From the NCBI RefSeq assembly GCF_023509015.1, contig NZ_CP094975.1, forward strand, positions 6,131,501 to 6,195,500: a DNA stretch of 64,000 nt, written 5' to 3'. A program made the position numbers and the translations under genes. Below, in pieces: positions 8,733-17,020 of the stretch (its first letter is position 1; each line of letters starts with the position of its first letter). This DNA comes from Pseudomonas abieticivorans. Lineage in GTDB: Bacteria > Pseudomonadota > Gammaproteobacteria > Pseudomonadales > Pseudomonadaceae. The notes beneath the pieces are model-generated. The model was given only the letters and a program-made list of their open reading frames with translations. It did no database searches and was not told the DNA's origin.

Positions 8733-9629
8733 TCACTGGCCGTCGTGCAACTGGTCCACCAGGCGTGTCCAATCAAATGGCAGGGTATCGGCATAACTCA
8801 TGCCCTGCCCTGCCATGCGCTCCACCAAGCCGCGCTGCGTGGCCACGATGGCATTGCTCATGTGCGGCGCCACCCCCACGTCGGCCGCGGTCTTGGCCAC
8901 TTCCTCCATCTCTTCGGCGCGCCGGCGGCCATGCTCGGCCACACGGCTGACCAGGTAGTGCGGCAAGTCCGCGTTCCAGCCCATGCTGGGGAAGCTCTTG
9001 TGCAAGGACGCCAGCACCTCATCCTGAGCCCCGTACTGGCGGGCCGTGCTCAGGCATTCAGTGGTCAAGGCCTCCAGGCCCTTGATCATCACGCTGCGGC
9101 ACATTTTGATCGCCGAGGCCACGCCCACTTCGGCCGACACCACGCGTACATTCAATGTCAGCGCCTGCAGGATCTGCGCGATCTCCTCGGCGTCACGGCC
9201 GCCCAGCAAGATCGGCGTCTGCAAGCGTTGTGGCGGCACCGGGGCCATCACAGCGGCGTCGATGTAGCTGGCGCCCACCGCCTCGATCGCTTGGCAGGCA
9301 GCGAGCTTGGTGTTGGGCGCCACCGAATTGATGTCCATGAACACCTGGCCAGGCCGCAGGTGCGGTGCCAAGGTCTGGGCCACCTGTAAGGCAGAACCTG
9401 CGGTCACTGCCGAAATGATCAGGTCGGCGCCCTGTGCGGCCTGCGCGGCAGTGTCGAACAGCGTCACCGCACAGGCGCGGGCCTTGGCCTGCAATGTGTC
9501 ACGGGCAGCCGGCGACTCCAGCAGGCGATCATAGGCGTGTACCTGCACGCCTTGGGCGGCCAGGTCCTGGCCAATGATACCGCCGGCCTCGCCGAAGCCG
9601 ATCAGGGTGATGGTGCACGTGGTGTTCAT
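8733..9629 (-). CDS. NAD(P)-dependent oxidoreductase, 6-phosphogluconate/hydroxyisobutyrate dehydrogenase-like (DUF1932)
   Basis: The protein has 298 residues. The N-terminal Rossmann domain carries IGFGEAGGIIGQDLA, followed by the substrate loop DINSVAPNTK and the MCRSVMIKGLEALTTE helix typical of the DUF1932 branch of beta-hydroxyacid dehydrogenases. It starts within the stop of the upstream symporter gene (4-bp overlap), so the two are one transcription unit. It may oxidise the hydroxyacid that the symporter imports. The substrate is unknown. Confidence 0.82.
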   Translation of the reverse strand: MNTTCTITLIGFGEAGGIIGQDLAAQGVQVHAYDRLLESPAARDTLQAKARACAVTLFDTAAQAAQGADLIISAVTAGSALQVAQTLAPHLRPGQVFMDINSVAPNTKLAACQAIEAVGASYIDAAVMAPVPPQRLQTPILLGGRDAEEIAQILQALTLNVRVVSAEVGVASAIKMCRSVMIKGLEALTTECLSTARQYGAQDEVLASLHKSFPSMGWNADLPHYLVSRVAEHGRRRAEEMEEVAKTAADVGVAPHMSNAIVATQRGLVERMAGQGMSYADTLPFDWTRLVDQLHDGQ

Positions 9630-10924
9630 GGGCTGTTCTCTTCCAGCGGCTTGAGGGGGGCCGAACGCGTGGCGTTCGAGGGGGCAAGATAGGCGTCAAA
9701 GCGTTCGCGGTCGAACAACTTCTCCCAGCGGCAGATGACGAACACCGCCACGCTGTTGCCGATGACATTAGTGGTGGAGGTGGCAATCGCCAGGATGCGG
9801 TCGATACCGAACAACAAACCGACGGCGCCCATGGGCAGCACCTTCACCGATTGCAGGGTGGCGGCCAACTTGATCACCGCACCGCCGGCGGCGCCCGCGC
9901 CCCCTTTGGAGGTCAGCATCATCACCCCCAGCAGGCTGATTTGCTGGCCTAAGGACAGCGAGGTGTCGGTGGCTTGGGCCAGAAAACCCAGCCCGCAGGC
10001 CATGTACAGGCAGGCGCCGTCAATATTAAAGCTGTAGCCGGCCGGCAGCACGAAACCCACTACCGCTTCATCGCAGCCGGCCTGCTTGAGCTTGTCCACC
10101 AGCCTTGGGAACGCCGCTTCGCTGGACGCCGTGCCCATGGCGATGATGGCCTCCTCTTTGATCACCCGCAAAATTTTCAACAGCGACAACCCCGCCAGGG
10201 CAGCCACGCTGCCCAGCACCAGGAAGATGAAGATCAGGGTGCTGGCGTAATAGGTCAGGATATAACGCAGCAGGTACAGCAGGGTCGAATGCCCGTAACT
10301 GCCCACCGCCGCCGACATCGCGCCAAATGCCCCCAACGGTGACAGGCGCATGATGTAGCTCAGCAACTTGAACACCACCGTCTGCCCCTCCGTCAGCAGC
10401 CGCAGGCCTACCCAGTCGGGCTTGGCGCACTGTGCCAGGGCGATGCCCACCAGCACGGACACGAACAGCACTGGCAGGATATCGCCGTCGACAAAGGCCG
10501 ACGCCAAGGTGCGCGGGATGATCGACATCATGAAATGGCCCAGGCTGAAACTGTCGGCCGCCACGGCCGCACTGCTGCTGGCCGCCTCACTGCCCAGGGT
10601 AGTGAGCGAGGCATGCAGGCCATCGCCGGGGCGTACCAGCGACACCACGGTGAAGCCCACCAGCATGGCCAGGGTACTGACCACCTCGAAGTACACCAGG
10701 GTTTTGATGCCGATGCGGCCCAGGCGGCGAAAATCACCGATATGGGCAATGCCGTGCACCACGGTGAAAAAAATGATCGGGCCCAGCAGCATCTTCAGCA
10801 AGGCGATGAAGGCGGTGCCCAGGGGTTTCATCTGCACCGCCAGGTCCGGTGCGATCAGGCCCAACGCGATGGCCAGGGCCATGGCGATAAGCACCTGGAT
10901 GTAAAGCTTGCCAAGCAGCTTCAT
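9626..10924 (-). CDS. Dicarboxylate/amino acid:cation symporter (DAACS family)
   Basis: The protein has 432 residues when started at ATG 10924, which has GAGG 6 bases upstream; an ATG 27 bases earlier gives an unlikely Lys/Asn-rich extension. It shows the DctA/GltP architecture: KMLLGPIIFFTVVHGIAHI, the serine-rich re-entrant loop, and GYSFNIDGACLYM with the GGAGAAGG hairpin further on. It is an inner-membrane Na+ or H+ coupled importer of C4-dicarboxylate-like acids, co-transcribed with a beta-hydroxyacid dehydrogenase. Confidence 0.88.
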   Translation of the reverse strand: MKLLGKLYIQVLIAMALAIALGLIAPDLAVQMKPLGTAFIALLKMLLGPIIFFTVVHGIAHIGDFRRLGRIGIKTLVYFEVVSTLAMLVGFTVVSLVRPGDGLHASLTTLGSEAASSSAAVAADSFSLGHFMMSIIPRTLASAFVDGDILPVLFVSVLVGIALAQCAKPDWVGLRLLTEGQTVVFKLLSYIMRLSPLGAFGAMSAAVGSYGHSTLLYLLRYILTYYASTLIFIFLVLGSVAALAGLSLLKILRVIKEEAIIAMGTASSEAAFPRLVDKLKQAGCDEAVVGFVLPAGYSFNIDGACLYMACGLGFLAQATDTSLSLGQQISLLGVMMLTSKGGAGAAGGAVIKLAATLQSVKVLPMGAVGLLFGIDRILAIATSTTNVIGNSVAVFVICRWEKLFDRERFDAYLAPSNATRSAPLKPLEENSP

Positions 10925-11077
10925 GTCGACCTCGTTTTTGTTTTTATTCAAACCGAGGTTGGCATGCCTGATTGCATCGGGCTAATGCGTTCGCTTGCCG
11001 CTGCCATGCGTTTTGTTTATCCGCGACCGGTGATCACTGACCCTCAATGGCGCTTGCGGTCACAACCGGACACATTT

Positions 11078-11095
11078 ATATTATAGTCGTAATAT
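11078..11095. promoter_or_regulatory. Inverted repeat upstream of the efflux operon
   Basis: ATATTA-N6-TAATAT is a perfect inverted repeat 22 bases before the HlyD-family start. It overlaps an AT-rich stretch that could be a promoter -10 region. Efflux pairs of this kind are often controlled by MarR or TetR repressors, but no such gene is adjacent, so the regulator would be unlinked. Confidence 0.35.
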
Positions 11096-11116
11096 CAATC
11101 ACCACAGGCCCCTGCC

Positions 11117-12232
11117 ATGACCAGCCTTGCCCAGCCCGCCGCCATTGCCACCGTCGAACCGCCCGCCCCGGTCAAAAGCCGCAAGCGCCTGCTGATCAGC
11201 GCCCTGGCCCTGATTGGCCTGGTCTTGCTGGCGGGGTACGCCTGGCACTGGTGGCAGGTGGGCCGCTTTGTCGAGAGCACCGACGACGCCTACATCGGCG
11301 CCGAAACCACGGTGGTCGGGCCCAAGGTGTCCGGCTACATCGCCCAGGTCGCCGTGCAAGACAACCAGCCGGTAAAGGCCGGCGACCTGCTGATCAAGAT
11401 CGACGATCGCGATTACCGTGCCGCCGTGGCCAAGGCCCAGGGCGCGGTAGCGGCGCAGCAGGCGCTGCTGGCCAACCTGGACGCCACCGAGCATCTGCAG
11501 CAAGCGGTGATCAGCCAGGCCGACGCCGGCATCGGCGCCGCCAGTGCCGAGATGGTGCGCTCGCGTAACGATAACGCCCGCTACAAGACGCTCACCCAAA
11601 CCAATGCAGTGTCCGTGCAGAACGCCCAACAGGTGGAAACCACCTTCAAGACCGCCCAGGCCAACAACGCCCGCGCCCAGGCGCAACTGCTGGCCGCGCA
11701 GCGCCAGCTCAACGTGATCGACACCCAAAAGCAGCAGGCCCGTGCCGCGCTGATGCAGGCCAATGCCGACCTTGAGGTGGCGCAACTGAACCTGGGCTAC
11801 ACCGAACTGCGCGCGCCGGTGGACGGCGTAATCGGCAACCGGCGTGCGCGGGTCGGTGCCTTCGCCGCCGCCGGCACGCAGTTGCTCGCGGTGGTGCCGG
11901 CCAGTGGTTTGTGGGTGGACGCCAACTTCAAGGAAGACCAACTGGCCGAAATGCGCGCAGGGCAAGCCGTGGTCATTCGCGCCGACGTGTTGCCTGGCAA
12001 GACGTTCCACGGCCACCTCGACAGCCTGGCACCGGCCACGGGCGCGCAGTTCAGCGTGCTGCCGCCAGAGAACGCCACTGGCAATTTCACCAAGATCGTC
12101 CAGCGGGTGCCGGTGCGCATTTTCCTTGACCCGGCCGATGCGGTACTGGGCCAGCTGCGCCCCGGCCTGTCGGTGACCGCGGCGGTCGATACCAAGGCTA
12201 CCGAGGCCGGTGAACAGCAGGCCGCCCGGTGA
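11117..12232 (+). CDS. emrA: HlyD/EmrA family membrane fusion protein
   Basis: The product has 371 residues, with one N-terminal membrane anchor at about residues 24-46 (LLISALALIGLVLLAGYAWHWW). Next come the biotinyl-lipoyl halves (VGPKVSGYIAQVAVQDNQPVKAGDLLIKID and YTELRAPVDGVIGN) flanking a long alanine/glutamine-rich coiled coil, then a C-terminal beta domain. It links the inner-membrane pump encoded next to it with an outer-membrane channel. No TolC-type gene follows, so an unlinked channel is implied. It overlaps the next gene by 4 bp (GTGA). Confidence 0.88.
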   Translation: MTSLAQPAAIATVEPPAPVKSRKRLLISALALIGLVLLAGYAWHWWQVGRFVESTDDAYIGAETTVVGPKVSGYIAQVAVQDNQPVKAGDLLIKIDDRDYRAAVAKAQGAVAAQQALLANLDATEHLQQAVISQADAGIGAASAEMVRSRNDNARYKTLTQTNAVSVQNAQQVETTFKTAQANNARAQAQLLAAQRQLNVIDTQKQQARAALMQANADLEVAQLNLGYTELRAPVDGVIGNRRARVGAFAAAGTQLLAVVPASGLWVDANFKEDQLAEMRAGQAVVIRADVLPGKTFHGHLDSLAPATGAQFSVLPPENATGNFTKIVQRVPVRIFLDPADAVLGQLRPGLSVTAAVDTKATEAGEQQAAR

Positions 12233-13806
12233 GCACGAGTGCGCCGTTCGACGCGGCCTCCATGCCCACCGGGCAGCGGGTGTTCGCCTTCGCCGCGATG
12301 TGCGTGGGCATGTTCATCGCCCTGTTGGACATCCAGATCGTCTCGGCCTCGCTGCGTGACATCGGCGGTGGGCTGTCGGCCGGCGCCGATGAAACCGCCT
12401 GGGTGCAAACCAGTTACCTGATCGCCGAGATCGTGGTCATTCCGCTGTCGGGCTGGCTGTCGCGGGTGCTTTCCACGCGCTGGTTGTTCTGTGGCTCGGC
12501 CGTGGGCTTTACCCTGGCCAGCCTGTTGTGCGGCATGGCCTGGAACATCCAGAGCATGATTGCCTTTCGCGCCTTGCAAGGCTTTTTGGGCGGTTCGATG
12601 ATCCCGCTGGTGTTCACCACCGCGTTCTTTTTCTTCACCGGCAAGCAGCGGGTGATCGCCGCCGCCACCATCGGCGCCATCGCCTCGCTGGCGCCCACCC
12701 TGGGCCCGACCCTGGGAGGCTGGATCACCGACCATTACTCCTGGCACTGGTTGTTTTACATCAACCTGATACCGGGCATCTTCGTCGCGGTGGTGGTGCC
12801 GATGAAGGTACGCATCGACAGCCCGGACTTGAGCCTGCTCAAGGGCGCCGACTACCTGAGCATGTTGTTCATGGCGCTGTTTTTGGGCTGCCTGGAGTAC
12901 ACCCTGGAAGAAGGCCCGCGCTGGAACTGGTTCAGCGACAGCACCATCCTGATTACCGCGTGGGTATCGGGGCTTTCGGCGCTGGCCTTTATCAGCCGCA
13001 CGCTGATGGTCGAGCACCCCATCGTCGACCTGCGCGCCTTGCGCGAGCGCAACTTCGCCCTGGGCTGCTTCTTCTCTTTCGTCACCGGCATCGGCCTGTT
13101 CGCCACCATTTACCTGACGCCGCTGTTTTTAGGCCGAGTGCGCGGCTACAGCGCGCTGGACATTGGCCTGGCGGTGTTTTCCACGGGGGTGTTCCAGATC
13201 CTCTCGATCCCGCTGTACGCCTTTTTGGCCAACCGCGTGGACCTGCGCTGGATCATGATGTTCGGGCTGGGGCTGTTCGCCCTGTCGATGTGGGACTTCT
13301 CGCCGATCACCCACGACTGGGGCGCCAATGAACTGTTACTGCCCCAGGCCTTGCGCGGCATCGCCCAGCAGATGGCCGTGCCGCCCACCGTGACCTTGAC
13401 CCTGGGCGCCCTAGCCCAGTCGCGACTCAAACAGGCCTCGGGGCTGTTCAACCTGATGCGCAACCTGGGCGGCGCCATTGGCATCGCGGCGTGCGCGACC
13501 CTGCTCAACGACCGCACCAACTTGCACTTCACCCGCTTGGCCGAACACCTGAACAGCACCAACGAAAACATGAACCACTGGCTCGACCAGGTCAGCGGCA
13601 ACCTCGCGACCCTGGGCCACGGTGGCGCCGACGGCATGACCGCAGCCTTGCAGCAACTGTGGCAACTGACCTACCGGGAGGCACAAACCCAGACCTATTC
13701 GGATGCGTTCCTGGCGATCATGGTCTGTTTCATCGTGGCCACGTTGATGGTGCCATTGATGCGCAAGGTGGTGCCGCCGAGCCAGCCTTCAGCGCACGCC
13801 CATTGA
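12229..13806 (+). CDS. emrB: DHA2 family MFS drug/H+ antiporter (EmrB/QacA type)
   Basis: The protein has 525 residues and starts at GTG 12229 within the upstream stop. It has about 14 predicted membrane segments. Motifs fit DHA2 exporters: FIALLDIQIVSASLRDIGGGL in the first segment, ETAWVQTSYLIAEIVVIPLSGWLSR, and the motif-C-like SLAPTLGPTLGGWI. With the HlyD partner it should form a tripartite pump for hydrophobic or aromatic compounds. The substrate is unknown. Confidence 0.9.
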   Translation: MSTSAPFDAASMPTGQRVFAFAAMCVGMFIALLDIQIVSASLRDIGGGLSAGADETAWVQTSYLIAEIVVIPLSGWLSRVLSTRWLFCGSAVGFTLASLLCGMAWNIQSMIAFRALQGFLGGSMIPLVFTTAFFFFTGKQRVIAAATIGAIASLAPTLGPTLGGWITDHYSWHWLFYINLIPGIFVAVVVPMKVRIDSPDLSLLKGADYLSMLFMALFLGCLEYTLEEGPRWNWFSDSTILITAWVSGLSALAFISRTLMVEHPIVDLRALRERNFALGCFFSFVTGIGLFATIYLTPLFLGRVRGYSALDIGLAVFSTGVFQILSIPLYAFLANRVDLRWIMMFGLGLFALSMWDFSPITHDWGANELLLPQALRGIAQQMAVPPTVTLTLGALAQSRLKQASGLFNLMRNLGGAIGIAACATLLNDRTNLHFTRLAEHLNSTNENMNHWLDQVSGNLATLGHGGADGMTAALQQLWQLTYREAQTQTYSDAFLAIMVCFIVATLMVPLMRKVVPPSQPSAHAH

Positions 13807-13816
13807 CACCGGCAGG

Positions 13817-14752
13817 CTACAAGTCATAGCGGTCCACGGCCCGGCGCCGCTCATTGTCATCGCGCACATCGTAGTTGGCCGTGGTCTGGATATTGGTGTG
13901 GTGCGCCAGCTTTTGCGCGATGCTCAGGTCATGCTCTTCAATCACCCGGGTGATGAACGAGCGCCTGAAATCGTGGGGCATGATCTTCACCCCCACCTGC
14001 ATCCCGCGTTGGCGGGCGATGTAGTAAATGGCGTGCTTGGTGATGCGCTCGCGGGTGATGTGGCTGCCACGGCGGATACGGTTGAACAGGAACGGGTCGT
14101 CCTTTTGCCCCTCCGGCAGGTGCTCGCGGCGAAAGTCCAGCCAGGCATTGAGCTTGTCAAAGGCCCAGGCCGGCGCGTACTTGACCAGTTGCTTGTTGCC
14201 TTTGCCGGTAACCTGCAGGCTGCGTTCGCTGAAATCGATCTGTGCCAACTCAAGGTTCACCGACTCGGACTTGCGCATGCCTGAGCCGTACAGGATCGCG
14301 ATCACCGCGGCATCCCGCAGGCCTTGTGGCCTGGGGTCAGCGGCGCAGGCGTCCATCAGCTCGCGAATCAGCGTGCGTTTCAGGTTGCGACCCTGGCTTA
14401 GGCGGGTGCCGGCCGCAGGCTTGACCGAGCGCATTTTCAGCAGGTGCTCTTGATCGATCAGGCTCAGGCGCCAGGCTTCGTTGACCACCCCGCGGATGGC
14501 GTTGACGTACAGCGACGAGGTATTGGGGGCGTAGCCGTCTTCGCGCAGCGCCACCACCAGTGCGGTGATGTGGCCGGGTTGCAGGTGGTGCCAGGGTACG
14601 TCACGGATGTCGATCTCATCGAACCCCAGGCGGTCGGCAGCATCTTGCAATACGTATTTCATGGTCAGTTGGCTGGACGGCACCAGGCGCGCCAGGTATT
14701 GCACCAGGGGGTTTTGCAGGTCGGGTAGGCAGACAGCGGGCAACTCAGACAA
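13817..14752 (-). CDS. Tyrosine-type site-specific recombinase/integrase
   Basis: The protein has 311 residues. The start is TTG 14752, supported by AAAAGGA about 9 bases upstream. The N-terminal core-binding (SAM-like) domain is followed by a catalytic domain with all the expected residues: Arg in YGSGMRKSE, Lys in TGKGNKQ, HxxR in MPHDFRRSF, His in LAHHTNIQ and Tyr in TTANYD. It is the only recombination gene in the window and has no phage, transposon or integron partners. It converges on the efflux operon, and it lies 0.6 kb from the palindromic repeat block. Confidence 0.88.
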   Translation of the reverse strand: MSELPAVCLPDLQNPLVQYLARLVPSSQLTMKYVLQDAADRLGFDEIDIRDVPWHHLQPGHITALVVALREDGYAPNTSSLYVNAIRGVVNEAWRLSLIDQEHLLKMRSVKPAAGTRLSQGRNLKRTLIRELMDACAADPRPQGLRDAAVIAILYGSGMRKSESVNLELAQIDFSERSLQVTGKGNKQLVKYAPAWAFDKLNAWLDFRREHLPEGQKDDPFLFNRIRRGSHITRERITKHAIYYIARQRGMQVGVKIMPHDFRRSFITRVIEEHDLSIAQKLAHHTNIQTTANYDVRDDNERRRAVDRYDL

Positions 14753-14915
14753 ACACGGTAATCCTTTTGCAGGGGGTTAATCACGCAGCGCTGCTAGTTT
14801 ACCAGCCCCTCCCTTGATGCAGGTCAAACTGGATGCCCGCTACAAAATGTACTATTTAGTTCAAAGAATGGTTCCCGCTCGCAAGGTCGGCTTGACGCTG
14901 GCAAGGTTGTACCCC

Positions 14916-15374
14916 ATGAAATTCGGCTTCTGGCTTTTTCTCTCGCTGTTTTGCGTGATGTCGGCGTCGGCTGACGAGGGTGATTTCTGGTACGTGCAAA
15001 CCAGTGCCTACACCACTCACTGGCGGCATGATCCCGATCATAACAACCACCAGGAACTGATTGGCCTGGAGCGCAACTTCAGCGATGGCACGTTGATCGG
15101 CGGCGCTACGTTTCGCAACTCGTATTACCAACGGTCCTATTACGGCTACGTCGGCAAGCGCTGGGAAAGCGCCGACTACCCGGTATACGTCAAGCTCAGT
15201 GGTGGGCTGATCCAAGGCTACAAAGGCGAATACCGCGACAAGATCCCCTTGAACCACCTGGGCGTGGCCCCGGTGATCATCCCGGCGGTGGGCGCGCATT
15301 TGGGCCCGGTGGGCGCGGAGTTCGTGCTGCTGGGCAATGCCGCAGCGATGGTTAACGCAGGACTGCGCTTTTAG
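14916..15374 (+). CDS. Small exported beta-strand protein of unknown function
   Basis: The product has 152 residues. ATG 14916 is preferred because it gives a signal peptide (MKFGFWLFLSLFCVMSASA); the longer frame adds 34 unlikely residues. The mature part alternates polar and aromatic residues (YVQTSAYTTHW, GATFRNSYYQRSYYGYVGKRW) and ends in GLRF, suggesting a small outer-membrane barrel of PagP-like size. Similar Pseudomonas proteins are often labelled as glycerol-3-phosphate transporters, without support I can see. No operon partner is present. Confidence 0.65.
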   Translation: MKFGFWLFLSLFCVMSASADEGDFWYVQTSAYTTHWRHDPDHNNHQELIGLERNFSDGTLIGGATFRNSYYQRSYYGYVGKRWESADYPVYVKLSGGLIQGYKGEYRDKIPLNHLGVAPVIIPAVGAHLGPVGAEFVLLGNAAAMVNAGLRF

Positions 15375-15395
15375 AAGCAATGCTGGCGCGAACCT

Positions 15396-15462
15396 GATCT
15401 TGATCTGCTGTTGATCTGCTGTTGATCTGCTGTTGATCTGCTGTTGATCTGCTCTAGATCTT
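15396..15462. repeat. 11-bp tandem repeat, left array
   Basis: Four exact copies of GATCTGCTGTT (15402-15445) are followed by one degenerate copy and preceded by GATCTT. It abuts the outer end of the first palindromic module. The reverse complement of the right-hand array (16651-16789) is GATCTGCTTGT in the same phase, so the arrays are related and inverted. Confidence 0.85.
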
Positions 15463-15962
15463 GATTGTATGCCCCGTAAAGCGCCCGGGCCGACTGGAGG
15501 CGTCGCTCAAGGGGCGGCCCGCAGGGCCCGAGGCGCAGCCGAGGAAGACGGCAGCCGGCAAGCTTCTATAGCCGGTGCCGTCTGCCCCTTGAGCGACGCC
15601 GGAAGGAGGGGACCCGCAGCGCAGCGGAGGGCCCAAGCAGGGGCAAGCCTTTTTTGCTTACTTTTTGTGGCGTTTGACAAAAAGTAAGACGCCGTAAGGG
15701 CGGAACGGTGATTCGGCATCACCCTAACCAATGGATATGCCCACCGTCCTCGGAGCATGCTTCAAAAATCATGTACATATCCATTACCAAGGGCGCGGCC
15801 ACTTCACCTTTCCGGCCTTACGCCGGCTCACTTTTTGTCAAACGCCACAAAAAGTAAGCAAAAAAGGCTTGCCCCTGCTTGGGCCCTACGCTGCGCTACG
15901 GGTCCCCTCCCTCCGGCATCGCTCAAGCGGACGACGGCCCGGGCGCTTAATGGGGCACACAA
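15463..15962. repeat. Long palindromic module, copy 1
   Basis: The module is about 500 bp and has no credible gene. A forward arm (GATTGTATGCCCCGTAAAGC to about 15740) is answered by an inverted arm (about 15776-15962, ending GCTTAATGGGGCACACAAT). Shared inverted pieces include GCTTACTTTTTGTGGCGTTT / AACGCCACAAAAAGTAAGC and GGCCCAAGCAGGGGCAAGCC. The forward arm has its own internal stem (GGCGTCGCTCAAGGGGC at 15499 against GCCCCTTGAGCGACGCC at 15583). It resembles the long dispersed repeats known from P. fluorescens-group genomes; I cannot assign a family name. Confidence 0.8.
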
Positions 15963-16045
15963 TCAACATCAAAAGCCAAGCAGATCAAGAGCAGATCAAT
16001 AGCAGCCGTGATCTTGATCTTGATCTTGATCTGCTTTTGATCTTG
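15963..16045. repeat. GATC-rich linker between the two modules
   Basis: AGCAGATCAAGAGCAGATC is followed by GATCTTGATCTTGATCTTGATC. The segment joins the inverted arm of module 1 to the forward arm of module 2 and is made of the same short GATC-containing units as the outer arrays. Confidence 0.7.
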
Positions 16046-16620
16046 ATTGTGTGCCCCGTAAAGCGCCCGGGCCGACTGGAGGCGTCGCTCAAGGGGCGGC
16101 CCGAAGGGCCCGAGGCGCAGCCGAGGGAGACGGCAGCCGGCAAGCTTCTATAGCCGGTGCCGTCTGCCCCTTGAGCGACGCCGGAAGGAGGGGACCCGCA
16201 GCGAAGCGGAGGGCCCAAGCAGGGGCAAGCCTTTTTTGCTTACTTTTTGTGGCGTTTGACAAAAAGTAAGACGCCGTAAGGGCGGAACGGTGAAGTGGTC
16301 TCCCCCTAAATAATGGATATGCTCGCAATTCTCAGAAGCGGGATTCGGATGCCTTACACATATCCATTGGTTAGGGTGATGCCGAATCACCTTTCCGGCC
16401 TTACGCCGGCTCACTTTTTGTCAAACGCCACAAAAAGTAAGCAAAAAGGGCTTGCCCCTGCTTGGGCCCTACGCTGCGCTACGGGTCCCCTCCCTCCGGC
16501 GTCGCTCAAGCGGACGACGGCCCGGAATAGAAGCTCCTCCGGCTCCGTCTCCGGCGGCTACGCCTCCGGCCGCTTGATCGACGCCTCCAGTCGGCCCGGG
16601 CGCTTAATGGGGCACACAAT
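16046..16620. repeat. Long palindromic module, copy 2
   Basis: The forward arm (16046-16300) differs from copy 1 at only a handful of positions over about 240 bp. The inverted arm (16350-16620) is longer than in copy 1, with an extra segment around 16527-16595. The inner boundary sequences are exchanged: the 15711-15739 end of module 1 is the exact reverse complement of 16353-16381 here. That points to past inversion or exchange between the copies. Confidence 0.8.
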
Positions 16621-16789
16621 CAAGATCAAGATCAAGATCAAAATCAAAATCACAAGCAGATCACAAGCAGATCACAAGCAGATCACAAGCAGATCACAAG
16701 CAGATCACAAGCAGATCACAAGCAGATCACAAGCAGATCACAAGCAGATCACAAGCAGATCACAAGCAGATCACAAGCAGATCACAAGC
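16621..16789. repeat. 11-bp tandem repeat, right array
   Basis: After GATCAAGATCAA units, twelve exact copies of CACAAGCAGAT run from 16651 to 16782, plus a partial copy. Each unit contains GATC. An open frame passes through because 11 is not a multiple of 3 and no stop arises in that frame; it is not a gene. Confidence 0.9.
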
Positions 16790-17020
16790 CTTTGTCTGGG
16801 GCTTTGGGCTATCTGAAAAAAGCTTCATCTTGCCAACCCGCATTCCAGTGCCCTGCCCCACGAATATTTCACGCGCAGTGTTATAGAGTTACCTGTTAAG
16901 AGGGTAGACTCCGCCACCGGCTAGACTGGCTGTTTGGCGACCCCGGTTTGATTGTTGGCGTAACCGCGACGGCCCCCGCGAAGGGCTGCGCGCCCCAGTG
17001 TAAGCGTGTGTGGAGTGTTG

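Noticed and set aside
15463..16620. Insertion sequence or miniature transposon
   Set aside because: No transposase, no target-site duplication seen; the ends run into GATC-rich simple repeats rather than defined terminal inverted repeats.
16651..16789. Possible CRISPR array
   Set aside because: Units are 11 bp and directly adjacent with no spacers, and no cas genes are present.
16313..16816. 167-codon frame through the right tandem array
   Set aside because: The repeating Ile-Lys and Ser-Arg-Ser-Gln-Ala-Asp pattern is just translation of the 11-bp repeat; no ribosome site or domain.
16850..17020. MerR-type metal operator before the SPFH/ATPase operon
   Set aside because: A dyad-like GTTATAGAGTTAC and GGTAGACTCC were examined but do not form the spaced dyad with a 19-20 bp promoter spacer expected for MerR regulators.
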